Shown piece after piece: positions 20,918-31,076 of a stretch of DNA of 64,000 nucleotides; within the stretch, counting starts at the first letter, position 1, and each line of letters begins with the position of its first letter. The translations under genes were made by a program, and so were the position numbers. The DNA lies in the NCBI RefSeq assembly GCF_020080835.1, contig NC_058162.1, positions 12,980,612 through 13,044,611 on the forward strand, given 5' to 3'. The notes beneath the pieces are model-generated. The model made no database searches and was not told the DNA's origin. It worked only from the letters and a program-made list of their open reading frames with translations. The DNA comes from Cotesia glomerata (taxonomy: Eukaryota; Arthropoda; Insecta; Hymenoptera; Braconidae).

Positions 20918-22486
20918 ATGCTGAAAATTCGTTTCACCGATTCTGGCGACGAGTCTATCTCCTCGAGTCAAGAGAACCTGCTTGACCCGTTGAAGGGGAC
21001 TCCTAGCCAGCCATCCATTTCATCTCATCAAACATCATTATCTTCATCACTACCCTCGTCGGAGACCATCGAACCTCCAAGGATCATCAAGCCACCAGAA
21101 GACGCCGTTACCGCAGCCCAGATGTCATTTGGAAAAGTCTCATCCACTCCACCGATACCAGCAGTCTCAACAATACAAGACATGTTAAAAAACGAGTTTG
21201 CAAAACTTCACGCACGAATCGATCGAGCTATTTCAACCCAGACAGCCCCCAACAAACGTTCGTCGTTACCGGAACGTCCTGAATGGGTCACACACCTCGC
21301 TGACCGCCTTGAGGATGTGTACCACTTATTAAGCGTCAATTCAAAGAATATCGCTAAGTTGGAAGCCAGGCTGGATCGACAGACAACGGATGTAGCTATT
21401 CAACCGAAAGGGGGCAATCAACAAACCCCAATTCTGCTCCAGGAACTCAAGGAGAGTATTGTTAAGGCCAATCAAGATACTATAAAAAGGCTGGAAGCCC
21501 TTGAGCAACAGATGCAATTGCTTCACTCCTGTGAAGCTACAACTACAACTTCAGCAGCTGAGGTTCCAAGTCCAACAGCTCAAGTAGAACCTCCAAAATA
21601 TAAGATCGGAAGAACTCCTGAGAACAGGGCAGTGATACCTATCCTAGCAAACCAGCCAGCTTCTGCCTGTGGACCAAATGCGGGATTGAAGCGAAGGGTG
21701 TCAAAGAGTGCTCAGACAATCGCACCAGGTGTCCAGTTTCCACCATCGGCTCTACTAACAGCCCGCGACAACAGAGGTGAACTCACTGAGGAAGAGTCAC
21801 TCAAGCTTCAACAGACAGGAGCCATCTCCAAGATCGTCTCTATAAAGCCACCGGTCGTCACCATCATGAGTGAATTACCTTACGCTCAAACGCAGCCAGC
21901 CACTAGACAGCCACCACCAATCTCCTGTGAAGCTGCCTATAAACAGTTCTTACAGGACACAGCTGATACTGGTGCCGACTCAAGCCCATCTGCGAAGCCT
22001 AATGAGCCAACTATTGTGATCCATAATGGAGTACGGCTCATGGACTACACTGCGTTCCGTAAGACCATCCAAAGCACGTGTGCAATGGTACAGCCATACT
22101 TGTTGCATGACCACAGGCAAAATTCCTGGACCCAGACGGTCATGAGCCAAGCCCAGGCTTTATTCATTTCTGAAGGATGTCAAAATTGCAGGCAACGCAA
22201 CCACAAAATATCAGAATGTCGATTGCCATGGAGACCCGATATGTGCCATGTATGCTACCAGGATCAGGTAACAACAGAAACCTGCTTTCGACCTCATCTC
22301 AAGGAACAACGAGACTTGTATCGTGGACGCTGCTCCAAATGTGGATTACCAATCCAATTTTTTGATCCTCAATGTAAAGGCTGTAACCAACGTTATCTAA
22401 GATATAAAAGATGGATTGCCACCAAGTACACCCAGGAAGAGATCGAGCGATTTCACCAAGACCATCTACGTGCCCTCCGAAAATGA
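20918..22486 (+). CDS. Gypsy third ORF: coiled coil plus C-terminal zinc clusters (522 aa)
   Basis: An uninterrupted 522-residue frame downstream of pol, where errantiviruses carry env. No signal peptide or membrane segment is visible. Residues 1-110 are Ser/Pro-rich. About 115-210 is helical with coiled-coil heptads (HLADRLEDVYHLLSV, then IKRLEALEQQMQLL). The C-terminal 100 residues are Cys-rich: a retroviral-type knuckle C-QN-C-RQRN-H-KISE-C (421-434), then CHVC, and CSKC ... CKGC. This suggests a nucleic-acid-binding protein, possibly a second Gag-like or accessory protein. It is the only long ORF in the element without a stop, although gag and pol have four. I do not recognise a named family. 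It begins 34 bases after the pol stop. Confidence 0.8.
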   Translation: MLKIRFTDSGDESISSSQENLLDPLKGTPSQPSISSHQTSLSSSLPSSETIEPPRIIKPPEDAVTAAQMSFGKVSSTPPIPAVSTIQDMLKNEFAKLHARIDRAISTQTAPNKRSSLPERPEWVTHLADRLEDVYHLLSVNSKNIAKLEARLDRQTTDVAIQPKGGNQQTPILLQELKESIVKANQDTIKRLEALEQQMQLLHSCEATTTTSAAEVPSPTAQVEPPKYKIGRTPENRAVIPILANQPASACGPNAGLKRRVSKSAQTIAPGVQFPPSALLTARDNRGELTEEESLKLQQTGAISKIVSIKPPVVTIMSELPYAQTQPATRQPPPISCEAAYKQFLQDTADTGADSSPSAKPNEPTIVIHNGVRLMDYTAFRKTIQSTCAMVQPYLLHDHRQNSWTQTVMSQAQALFISEGCQNCRQRNHKISECRLPWRPDMCHVCYQDQVTTETCFRPHLKEQRDLYRGRCSKCGLPIQFFDPQCKGCNQRYLRYKRWIATKYTQEEIERFHQDHLRALRK

Positions 22487-22821
22487 TTCATCTTATCATC
22501 ATTATCATTCATTCATCTTTATTTTTTTTGCAAAGGCCAGTGTATTAATTTTCTTTTACAATTACAGCAATAGTAATTATATGTAAAATTTTTATTATTG
22601 TTATTATAAATAATTTTCTTTATTATAATTTTTCTTTCTCAGAGAAGAGGTCGAAGTCACGTGATCGGAGTGTCGATGGATTCTCATCTCATCGTTACCG
22701 GTATCCCGTGCCGCCTCTCTCGAAATATTTTATTATTTTTTTATTCAGCACTCACTGCACATCTAATTATTTAAACTCTTCTTTTTCTTTCAAGAGTATG
22801 TCCCAGCCTGGTAAGGAGGAT
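22487..22821 (+). other. Gypsy 3' untranslated region with polypurine tract
   Basis: About 330 bases of non-coding sequence after the third ORF, ending in AAGGAGGAT directly before the 3' LTR (22822). The purine run at 22813-22820 is the likely primer for plus-strand synthesis. Confidence 0.75.
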
Positions 22822-23552
22822 TGAGACAATACAAATTGTCCGCCTGATCAGCTGCGCGACATACCCTTGAAAATTAGACTCGGCTATGATCGAACGCTGT
22901 CGATATCTAGCGCCGTAAGGGGGAAGGAGGGGAGAAAAACCGAATACCCAACGGACAGGAGCATCGATCGGCACTTCGACCTCGCTAGTCAATAAGCATA
23001 CAACACATTTCCTTGCTTTGTTAATTTACTAGGTATTCACTACCGACTCAATTCCAACCTTAAATATCTAATCATTCTTTTTGTAATAATATTTCTTAAT
23101 ATTCTTCACATTTAGTTTATAATTAAATTTATTATAATCATTGAGTTTGTTTATAAGTAATTTTAAGTTGTGTGAATATATTCAATAGTTAAACATATCG
23201 GTGTAGTTTATTAAAAATTACTATACGACAACCAGCCACCTCCCTGAACGAGCGTGCACGAGGCCAATCAAGGTTATCAATTCATTGCTGGAATTTATGT
23301 AAGTGAAGGAAAATTTGATACGTTGGCCGAGTCTGAGTTCTTTCACGGGATTTCGTAAAAGTGATAAGTGGGATTCTTTTATTGTAAGTTATTCGTCACC
23401 GCAGGTTGTGATTTGAGAAATTTAGCGGACAAAATTTCCTACATGGCTCGTCCCAATTTTTTTAGAAACTTATTAGGTCTCCAGTAAGATCCGCAAGGCT
23501 GATAGGCTCAATAAGGGAATTTTATTTAATAGAGAAAATTAAAATATCATTT
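22822..23552 (+). repeat. Gypsy 3' LTR, interrupted by BEL copy C
   Basis: Starts TGAGACAATACAAATTG, parallel to the 5' LTR. Its last bases (CA) lie at 29177-29178, beyond the nested BEL. CATTT (23548-23552) is the BEL target duplication, repeated at 29172-29176. Confidence 0.92.
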
Positions 23553-24196
23553 TGAATAATTACAGAAAGAGCGGAAAAGCGGGGATCAGGTTTAGGGTTG
23601 GATATCTCAATTAAAACGCGTAATTTATTATCAAAAATAACACTAGTAATTTATTTACATTAATTACACTCAATATTTAATATTTTTAATAGCGGATTGT
23701 TAAGATAAAAGCGGATTTGTTAATTACTGCGTGGTTTGCAAAAGCGAAGCCGGTTGACACGTGGTTGAACACTTTGCCGGCACTGAAAAAGCGGTGAAAT
23801 AAATGCACTGTTAACACAATTTACCTATAACAAATTAAAGCGAATTATTAGCGGTTAATTTAAGCAGTTTAAATTATAAAATTAGCGAAATGCGGTTTAT
23901 TAACAAAAAGCGAAAGTAAAGAAATACTAATGGCGACTTGATGCAGCGAAAGCGTAAAAGCGAAAGATAATAACAATAGTCCGTCTTCTTCCTCGTTGAG
24001 TTGGGGAAGAAGGCTATTGCGCATGTCTAGTGGGAGCGATCAGCCAATAAAGCGGTCGATTCATGACGTGATCGAGAGGCTGATTTTCTATTGGCGGTTC
24101 GATTTTTGCGGGAACTAGCGGTGGACAGGTGCGTCTCTTGAATTTGGGAGTCCCCCAGGAGCGAGTTAATCGCTACTGGGCCTTGTTCACCGAACA
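23553..24196 (-). repeat. 3' LTR of BEL copy C (644 bp)
   Basis: Element-sense ends TGTTCGG and TTATTCA. Nearly identical to 28528-29171, and clearly diverged from the LTRs of copies A and B. Confidence 0.93.
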
Positions 24197-27100
24197 TTCT
24201 CCCCCGGGTTGGCGGCTGCGTCGACAAGATCATCTTCTTCATGCGTTAGCGGCAGGACACAGAGCTTTGTAATTGGACGTACCAGCTCTGTGTTAACTGT
24301 CTTAACAGTTACTACGCGGATTTGTCCATCTTCACCTGGATGGACAGCAATTACTTTGGCTAATGGCCACTTGGTTGGCGGGAGATCCTCAGTGGTGATC
24401 AGTACTACTGAACCCACCTTGATCTGGTTGCGTCGATGATGCCACTTTGAAAAGGCCTGGTAGCGGTGGATGCAGTCCTGGTAGTAGCGTTTCCAGAAAT
24501 GTTGAACCATTTGCTGGACTTGTTCCCAGTGCGAGAGCCGAGCAGGTTGTAAATCTGTCAGCGATGGCTCTGGGATAGCGGTCAGTGACTGTCCGATTAA
24601 GAAGTGACCTGGAGTCAGTACAGCCAGGTCAGCAGGATCTTCATTCAGCGGTGTGAGCGGTCTGGAATTCAATATGGCTTCAATTTGAGCCAGTAGCGAT
24701 GAATATTGCTCAAGCGTCAACAGCGAGTCTCCGATTGTTCTTCGAAGGTGAAATTTGATAGATTTCACAGCGGCTTCCCATTTTCCTCCAAAATGTGGAG
24801 CTCCAGGCGGATTGAATTTCCAGTTCGTGCCATCTTGAGCGATCAAGGTTGATAATTCTCGTAATGTGCGGGATCCTGCAGCGAATAGTCGTTTCAGCTG
24901 TTTATCTGCTCCTACAAAATTGGTTCCACAGTCTGAATATAGCGTGTGGCAGATACCTCGGCGACTAGTGAAGCGGCGATAAGCGGCGATGAAAGCGGCA
25001 GCGGTGTAGTCAGTTACTAGCTCTAAATGTACAGCTGAACTGAACATGCATACAAAGACTGCAATCCAGCCTTTGTATGTTTTTGCTCCACGTCCTTGAA
25101 ACGTTTTCAGCGTGATAGGTCCAGCGTAGTCGAGTCCTGTATGCAAGAAGGCTCGAGTTGGCTGTACTCGTGCGGCGGGTAGTTGACCCATCAACTGTTG
25201 AGCGCGTTCTCCACGATGTCTCGTGCAGATAACGCAGCGTAAAATAAATGATCTGACTGGAACACGGCCTCCAATGATCCAGACACTCTTGCGTAAGTCA
25301 GCGAGCGTAAGCTGAGTACCTCCGTGAAGCGTTTTGCGGTGCGAATCATCAATCAAAATTGATGTAAGCGGTGAATGTCGCGGTAGAATCGCTGGATGCC
25401 TCTCTTCTGGGTCCAGCAATGCGTTTTTCAAGCGGCCACCGACTCTCAGGACCCCCTGATGGTCGATGAACGGAGTCAGCTTAGTGATGCTGTTATTTTT
25501 AGGCAGACCATCACTATCTTGTAGCGTGTGAATCTCTCTAGCGAAGTATTGTCCTTGAGTGAACTTAATCAAGGTCAATTTAGCGCGCTTCAGGTCTGAT
25601 GGAGTAAGCGGGTAGGCCAGCGAAGATTGTGGAACTCTTTTAAAGCGGTCGATGGCACGATGCCAGATGCTAAGCTTCCGTAGCAGTGGAAACAGCTGCG
25701 TGTAATGTGACAGTAATTGTTGGAGCAGGCAATTTTCTGCTTTCCAAGTTACTAGTGTCAGACCTTGGCGTTCTTCTCGATGCGTTGCGTTGTCGGTTGG
25801 AGGCTCCAGAGTGGGCCAAGAGGATTCTGGTTCATGAAGCCAAGTTGGTCCATGCCACCAGAGAGCGTGTTGTTTCAGTTTTAGCGTAGGTATACCTCTT
25901 GAAGCGCAGTCAGCGGGGTTTTGTTTTCCTGGAATAAATTTCTAGGAGACATCTCGAAGCGTTTCTTGGATTTTTCCCACTCTATTGCGGACGAATGTCT
26001 TCCAGCGGATTGCTGGACTTTTAATCCATGCGAGAGTCACGGCGGAGTCAGTCCAGAGATTGATCCTGACATTTTCAAGCGACTGAACTTCTTTAACATG
26101 AAGTATCAGTTGTGTTAGCAACCATGCAGCAGATAATTCCAAGCGTGGAATTGTCATGGTCTTCAGCGGTGCTACTTGCGTTTTTGAACACAAAAGTGAG
26201 ACCTTTATGTTCCCATCAGCGTCAGTGACTCTCAAATAAACAGCGGCAGCCATAGCGTTTTGCGAAGCGTCTGAGAACCCGTGCAATTCCATAGTTGCTC
26301 CAGGTGCTATATTATTCCAGCGTGGAATGCGGATGGATTCGATGTTTCGAAGATCCTCGCGGTATCCAGTCCATTTGTGAATGAGTGATGGTGACAATTG
26401 TTCATCCCATGACACTCTATCTAGCCACAGATCTTGCATAAAGATCTTGGCTTTGACGACTATTGGTGCGAGAAGTCCTAGCGGATCATACAGTTTAGCG
26501 ATTTCAGACAAAATAGCTCTCTTTGTCTTAGGCGTATCTGGCGGTAGCGTGTACTTGAACTGGAGAGCGTCAGTGCGTGAATTCCAGTACATGCCCAGGA
26601 CTTTTACTGGTGCATCACTGATTTCTTTAAGCGGTGTATCCAGCTGCTTTTCTGGAGCGACTTCAGCGAGTAACCGTGGGCTATTGCTAGCCCATTTGGC
26701 AAGCGGGAAGCAGCCTGCTGCACACAGAGCTTTTGTTTGTACTGCAGCCTTGATAGCGTCTTCTTCGTTGTCTGCTCCACCGTAGATATCATCTACGTAG
26801 CGTGTTTTCAACATTGGAGCAACAGCTAGCGGAAAGCGGTGTCCTTCATCCTTTACTAGTTGGATAAGCACACGTACAGCGTCAAAAGGTGCACTAGCGG
26901 TTCCGTATGTGACTGTCTTGAGACAGTAAGCGTCTATTAAGTCATTCTCATCTATCCAGAGAATGCACTGAAGCGGCCAATCAAGCGAGTCGACCTCAAT
27001 CTGTCTGAACATCTTGGTGATGTCAGTAGCGAATAGAATCCTGCTGCAACGGATTCTCAACATCACATCAAAAATGTCAATTTGCGTTTTGGGTCCTGCG

Positions 27101-28260
27101 TGGAGAATGTCGTTCAATGAAATTCCTGTAGATGTTGCACAGGAACCATTGAACACTGTGCGGAGCTTCGTAGTGGCACTATCAAGCTTCAATACCCCAT
27201 GGTGAGGCAAGAAGTAAGCGTTTGCGGGCAATTCGTTGACTGGTACTCGTACCATGTGTCCTAGTTGAATGTATTCTGCCATGAATGCACGATACATGTC
27301 AGAATATTCTCTTTCTCGCGACAAGCGAGTTATTAATCTGCGGAGTGACCCCATAGCTGCGTTGATAGAGTCGCCAAGTTGACTCTCAAGGGCCTTAAGC
27401 GGTAATCTTACTACGTAGCGTCCATCAGGCTGTCGATAATGCGTTTGACGAAAGTGAATTTCACATTCGTCTTCTTCAGCGGTGTTGAGCGGTGAATTTC
27501 CTGATGGAACTTCTTCCTGTTCCCAAAACTTAGCGATAGCGTCTTGTAATTCAGTATCTACTGACGCATGTAGTGCTGCGTGTGATGTTGAAGCGTGTTT
27601 AGCGGTGACAGCTCCATAGACAATCCAACCAAGCGTGGTGGATTGTGCAATAGGAGCATTGCGAGGTCCTCGTTGAATCTCTGCGTTCATGATCTGTGCG
27701 GCTGGTGATGCACCTAGAATAATATCTACAGGGCGTGGCTGTAGATACTGCGGGTCAGCGAGCTTGAGATTCTCAAGATGCGGCCATATCGGATCAGCGA
27801 TCACGAACGATGGAAGATCTACCGTCAGTGTTGGTAGAATATGCATGCTGACATGCATTAATGCGGTCGTACACAGCGAACGAAGCTCAATTGTGCTCAC
27901 ACCTAGTGAGCTTCCTGCGGAGACATTGCCAATGCCCTTGAGCATGACCATGTCACGCTGTAGCGGTTGTCCAAGCTTCTTGAAGAGCGACTGTCTCATA
28001 AATGAGAGCTCTGAACCTTGATCAATCAACACTCTGGCGGTGATTGGATTACCATGATGTGGGCGGACCTGGACTAAAGCGGTAGCTAGCAATACTTGAG
28101 CGGAAAGCGGATCTGTGCGGAAGATGTAGACTGCGGTGAAGCTGGTTTCGTTGGTGCATCCAAAATGGATGGACATGTGGTGACGTTGACCACATTTTCG
28201 GCAATCTTGAGTGGTCTTGCAATCTGCGGCGCGGTGCGGAACACGAAAGTTGAAGCACAA
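24187..28260 (-). pseudogene. pol: BEL copy C Pol with last Gag zinc cluster, one amber stop
   Basis: One continuous frame of about 1357 codons with a single stop, TAG at 25942-25944, where copy B has a Trp codon (TGG). I checked codon by codon that no other stop lies between 25944 and 25578. It begins in the remains of Gag (CRKCGQRHH) and runs without a stop into protease (DQGSELSFM), RT (YVDD), RNase H (FSDAS, WTDSA) and a complete integrase: HHCC zinc region, Asp in LDYAGPI, Asp in LYSDCGTNF, Glu in KWEAAVKS. Unlike copy B, the integrase is in frame. The stop lies between RNase H and integrase. The frame's end overlaps the 3' LTR by ten bases. Confidence 0.9.
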
Positions 28261-28527
28261 ATTGCATTTTTCAACTATCTTGTGTAATTCTCCATAGCGA
28301 AGTTATTTGAGGCCCGAAGTCGAGTTTTCAGTCTTAATAAACGGAAAGTTCAGCGTACCGGTGTACGAATGACTATCAGGAGCAGCACCCGATGTGCTCT
28401 GCGATGCTCCTGACACTCGACCTTTCCTAGCGGTATTACACTTCACTTAGCACAGCACAATTTTTAAGCGGAATAATAAATTAATTTAATTGAGATAGAG
28501 CCAGCCTGATCCGGCTCGAGGGACCAA
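28261..28527 (-). other. BEL copy C leader with gag deletion scar and primer site
   Basis: Between the pol frame and the 5' LTR only about 270 bases remain. The stretch from 28320 matches the leader of copy B from about 10510, whereas 28261-28290 matches the end of gag, so about 1.1 kb of gag is lost. The primer site GATCCGGCTCGAGGGACCA is at 28508-28526. Confidence 0.8.
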
Positions 28528-29171
28528 TGAATAATTACAGAAAGAGCGGAAAAGCGGGGATCAGGTTTAGGGTTGGATATCTCAATTAAAACGCGTAATT
28601 TATTATCAAAAATAACACTAGTAATTTATTTACATTAATTACACTCAATATTTAATATTTTTAATAGCGGATTGTTAAGATAAAAGCGGATTTGTTAATT
28701 ACTGCGTGGTTTGCAAAAGCGAAGCCGGTTGACACGTGGTTGAACACTTTGCCGGCACTGAAAAAGCGGTGAAATAAATGCACTGTTAACACAATTTACC
28801 TATAACAAATTAAAGCGAATTATTAGCGGTTAATTTAAGCAGTTTAAATTATAAAATTAGCGAAATGCGGTTTATTAACAAAAAGCGAAAGTAAAGAAAT
28901 ACTAATGGCGACTTGATGCAGCGAAAGCGTAAAAGCGAAAGATAATAACAATAGTCCGTCTTCTTCCTCGTTGAGTTGGGGAAGAAGGCTATTGCGCATG
29001 TCTAGTGGGAGCGATCAGCCAATAAAGCGGTCGATTCATGACGTGATCGAGAGGCTGATTTTCTATTGGCGGTTCGATTTTTGCGGGAACTAGCGGTGGA
29101 CAGGTGCGTCTCTTGAATTTGGGAGTTCCCCAGGAGCGAGTTAATCGCTACTGGGCCTTGTTCACCGAACA
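28528..29171 (-). repeat. 5' LTR of BEL copy C (644 bp)
   Basis: Pairs with 23553-24196. Followed by the target duplication CATTT (29172-29176) and then the last two bases of the Gypsy LTR. Confidence 0.93.
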
Positions 29172-29182
29172 CATTTCAACAT

Positions 29183-29830
29183 GAACAGGCATGGATAGGT
29201 CTGATCAGGTCTGGGCGTATTTAACGCTTCAGACATGACCAGGCATGAACAGGCATGGACAGGTCTGATCAGGTCTGAGCGTATTCAATGCTTCAAACAT
29301 GAGCAGGCATAGACAGGTCTGATCAGGTCTGAGCGTATTTAACGCTTCAGACATGACCAGGCATGAACAGGCATGGACAGGTCTGATCAGGTCTGAGCGT
29401 ATTTAACGCTTCAGACATGACCAGGCATAGACAGGTATGATCAGGTCTGAGCGTATTTAACGCTTCAGACATGACCAGGCATGAACAGGCATGGACAGGT
29501 CTGATCAGGTCTGAGCGTATTTAACGCTTCAGACATGACCAGGCATAGACAGGTATGAGCAGGTATGGACAGGTCTGATCAGGTCTGAGCGTATTTGACG
29601 CTTCAGACATGAACAGACATGAGCAGGCATGAACAGGTCTGATCAGGTCTAATTTCAGGCCTGATCATACATGAACAGGCCTGATCAGGTCCAATTTCAG
29701 GCCTGATCAGATATGAACAGGTCTGATCAGTCCTGATCATTTTTTCCCGGGTCTGGAAAAAATGATCAGACCTGATCAGACATGAACAGGCATGAGTCTT
29801 CAGGCCTGATCAGACATGGTCAGGTCTGAA
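29183..29830 (+). repeat. Decamer-based minisatellite array
   Basis: Units of 64 and 54 bases made of 10-base blocks: CATGACCAGG, CATGAACAGG, CATGGACAGG, TCTGATCAGG, then TCTGAGCGTA, TTTAACGCTT and CAGA. Units differ by gain or loss of whole decamers. From 29640 the pattern loosens into GATCAGG/GAACAGG words, ending in a perfect hairpin (TGATCATTTTTTCC ... GGAAAAAATGATCA, near 29735-29770). Related fragments lie at 14100, 30385, 31768 and 32067. Confidence 0.93.
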
Positions 29831-29949
29831 AGCCCATTTTTACTTTTAATTAATTATTTTGCTTAGTTTTATGGATATAGTAGTTGATAGAGTCATACGC
29901 AATTCTCTATAATGAATTAAAATTAAAAAAAAAATGATAACATATAATT

Positions 29950-30030
29950 GCCCGGCCGTAACACCAGCAGTCACCCATCCAACTACTAACCACGCTCAAT
30001 GCTGCTTAACTTTTGTGATATCCGTGCGCC
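29950..30030 (-). ncRNA. 5S rRNA-like fragment (pseudogene or 5S-derived SINE head)
   Basis: The minus strand reads AAGTTAAGCAGCATTGAGCG, then TGGTTAGTAGTTGGATGGGT and GACTGCTGG, which follows the central and 3' part of eukaryotic 5S rRNA, including the internal promoter box A and box C region. The 5' third of 5S is not recognisable, and the sequence ends in CGGGC followed by an A-rich stretch and a T run. It is probably a 5S pseudogene or a 5S-derived SINE piece, not a working gene. Confidence 0.68.
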
Positions 30031-30384
30031 TTGAAGTTCCCGCTTGCTGTGCTGCTATCTTATGTGACAACAATTCTATGAAGTACATAGCGTATTAAAT
30101 AAGTTTATCATAAATATAATATAAAAATTGATTTTATAATATATTTTGATAGTCCTAATTCATTTATTTAACCGAATCTCATGATAATATCACATTTATT
30201 TAAATAATAAAATAAGTAATGATTTTAATATTAGGCAGGAACAGAGCAGACCAAAACATCCCATTGGAAATGTAACAAATTTTTTATTTCAAAATTATTT
30301 AAACGTAATGATAAAAATAATTTTGCACATTTTGTGATGTCTAAAAAAATTTTTTTCACCAAAGAAAAAATTTTCATCACATTT
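30031..30384. other. AT-rich DNA without recognised features
   Basis: No coding region or known repeat seen. Several poly(A)/poly(T) stretches. Confidence 0.4.
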
Positions 30385-30470
30385 CTGACCATGTAAGTCT
30401 GATCAGATCTACTCAGAAAAAAATGATCAGACCTGACCATGCCTGTTCATGTATGATCAGGCCTGAAATT
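30385..30470. repeat. Decamer-family fragment
   Basis: TGATCAGATCTACTCAG, AAAAAAATGATCAGACCTGA and CATGCCTGTTCATGTATGAT match the words of the 29183-29830 array, partly in reverse orientation. Confidence 0.75.
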
Positions 30471-30617
30471 AGACATAGTCATAGTTTTGTCGAAACCTCG
30501 TCAAAGCACCGAGATTTCGTGCATCAGTTTTTCAAAATTTGATTTTGAGTATTAGTGTAGATCGATAGAAATTTTAAATAAATTACACTCGATGTTTGGG
30601 ACAACAGGAAGAAATTT

Positions 30618-30882
30618 TTTTTTTTTTTTTTTTTTTTATTAATTATTATTTAAAGTCGGTTTTAACTGCTGTGGTCTTATCGCTGACGTTAACTGTTGGT
30701 AGTGGTACGTTGGGGTCTTTTTGGGTTGTGGAAAATCTTAACCTACGCGGCAAGGGCCGAATATCAACCAAGTTGGTTTTTTAAGACCAGCTTGGGGGAT
30801 TCGAACCCACGCCTGGCCGGTAAGTTAGTCCGAGTTCTCTATAGGCCATGCGCCTTAGACGACTTGGCTAACGTCACCGGTT
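30618..30882 (-). mobile_element. tRNA-derived SINE (about 265 bp) with target duplications
   Basis: The minus strand starts with a tRNA-like head: box A like TAGCCAAGTCGTCTAAGG and box B GGTTCGAATCC about 50 bases later. A unique body follows, ending in a poly(A) of about 20 (plus-strand T run 30618-30637). The 12-bp direct repeat AGGAAGAAATTT flanks it at 30606-30617 and 30883-30894. The head most resembles a Leu/Ser-class tRNA, but the arms do not pair well enough to name it. The complete head, tail and duplications mark an intact SINE insertion. Confidence 0.88.
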
Positions 30883-30990
30883 AGGAAGAAATTTATTGTC
30901 CCAGAGGAGGAAAAATCTGATGGTCAGATAAAAAAACCTCTTCGATGATAATTACAAGAAATAAAGGTGCGTGAATGTGTAATTGGTGTT

Positions 30991-31076
30991 TAGTCAGGGT
31001 AGGACCTGAGCTATTGTTATTTCATCAGGATAGGGCCTGAGCTATTGTTATTTCGTCAGGATAGGGCCTGAGCTAT
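30991..31076 (+). repeat. 33-bp tandem repeat, nearly three copies
   Basis: Three copies of GTCAGGATAGGGCCTGAGCT plus ATTGTTATTTC, the last one partial. No coding meaning seen. Confidence 0.9.

Larger units (their letters stand above)
23553..29171 (-). mobile_element. BEL/Pao LTR retrotransposon, copy C, gag-deleted (5.62 kb)
   Basis: Minus-strand element with 644-bp LTRs at both ends (5' LTR 28528-29171, 3' LTR 23553-24196). I found only one difference between them (near 24156 / 29127). Perfect 5-bp target duplications CATTT flank it. Pol is nearly complete, but about 1.1 kb of gag present in copies A and B is missing; only the end of the last zinc cluster remains. One amber stop interrupts pol. 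The near-identical LTRs say this insertion is very recent, so it was probably moved by Gag from another element. Confidence 0.95.
14168..29178 (+). mobile_element. Ty3/Gypsy LTR retrotransposon (about 9.4 kb without nested BEL)
   Basis: Plus-strand element with LTRs starting TGAGACAAT and ending ATTTCA. The 4-bp target duplication ACAT is at 14164-14167 and 29179-29182. In order: 5' LTR, Lys-type primer site, long leader, gag, -1 slippery site, pol (protease, RT, RNase H, integrase), a third ORF, purine tract, 3' LTR. A BEL element (23553-29171) sits inside the last bases of the 3' LTR. Four in-frame stops disable gag and pol. The two LTRs differ at roughly eight sites over about 730 bases, so this insertion is older than BEL C but not ancient. 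Confidence 0.95.

Noticed and set aside
20918..22486. Env glycoprotein in the Gypsy third ORF
   Set aside because: No signal peptide, furin site or membrane-spanning segment; the Cys pattern is that of zinc knuckles.
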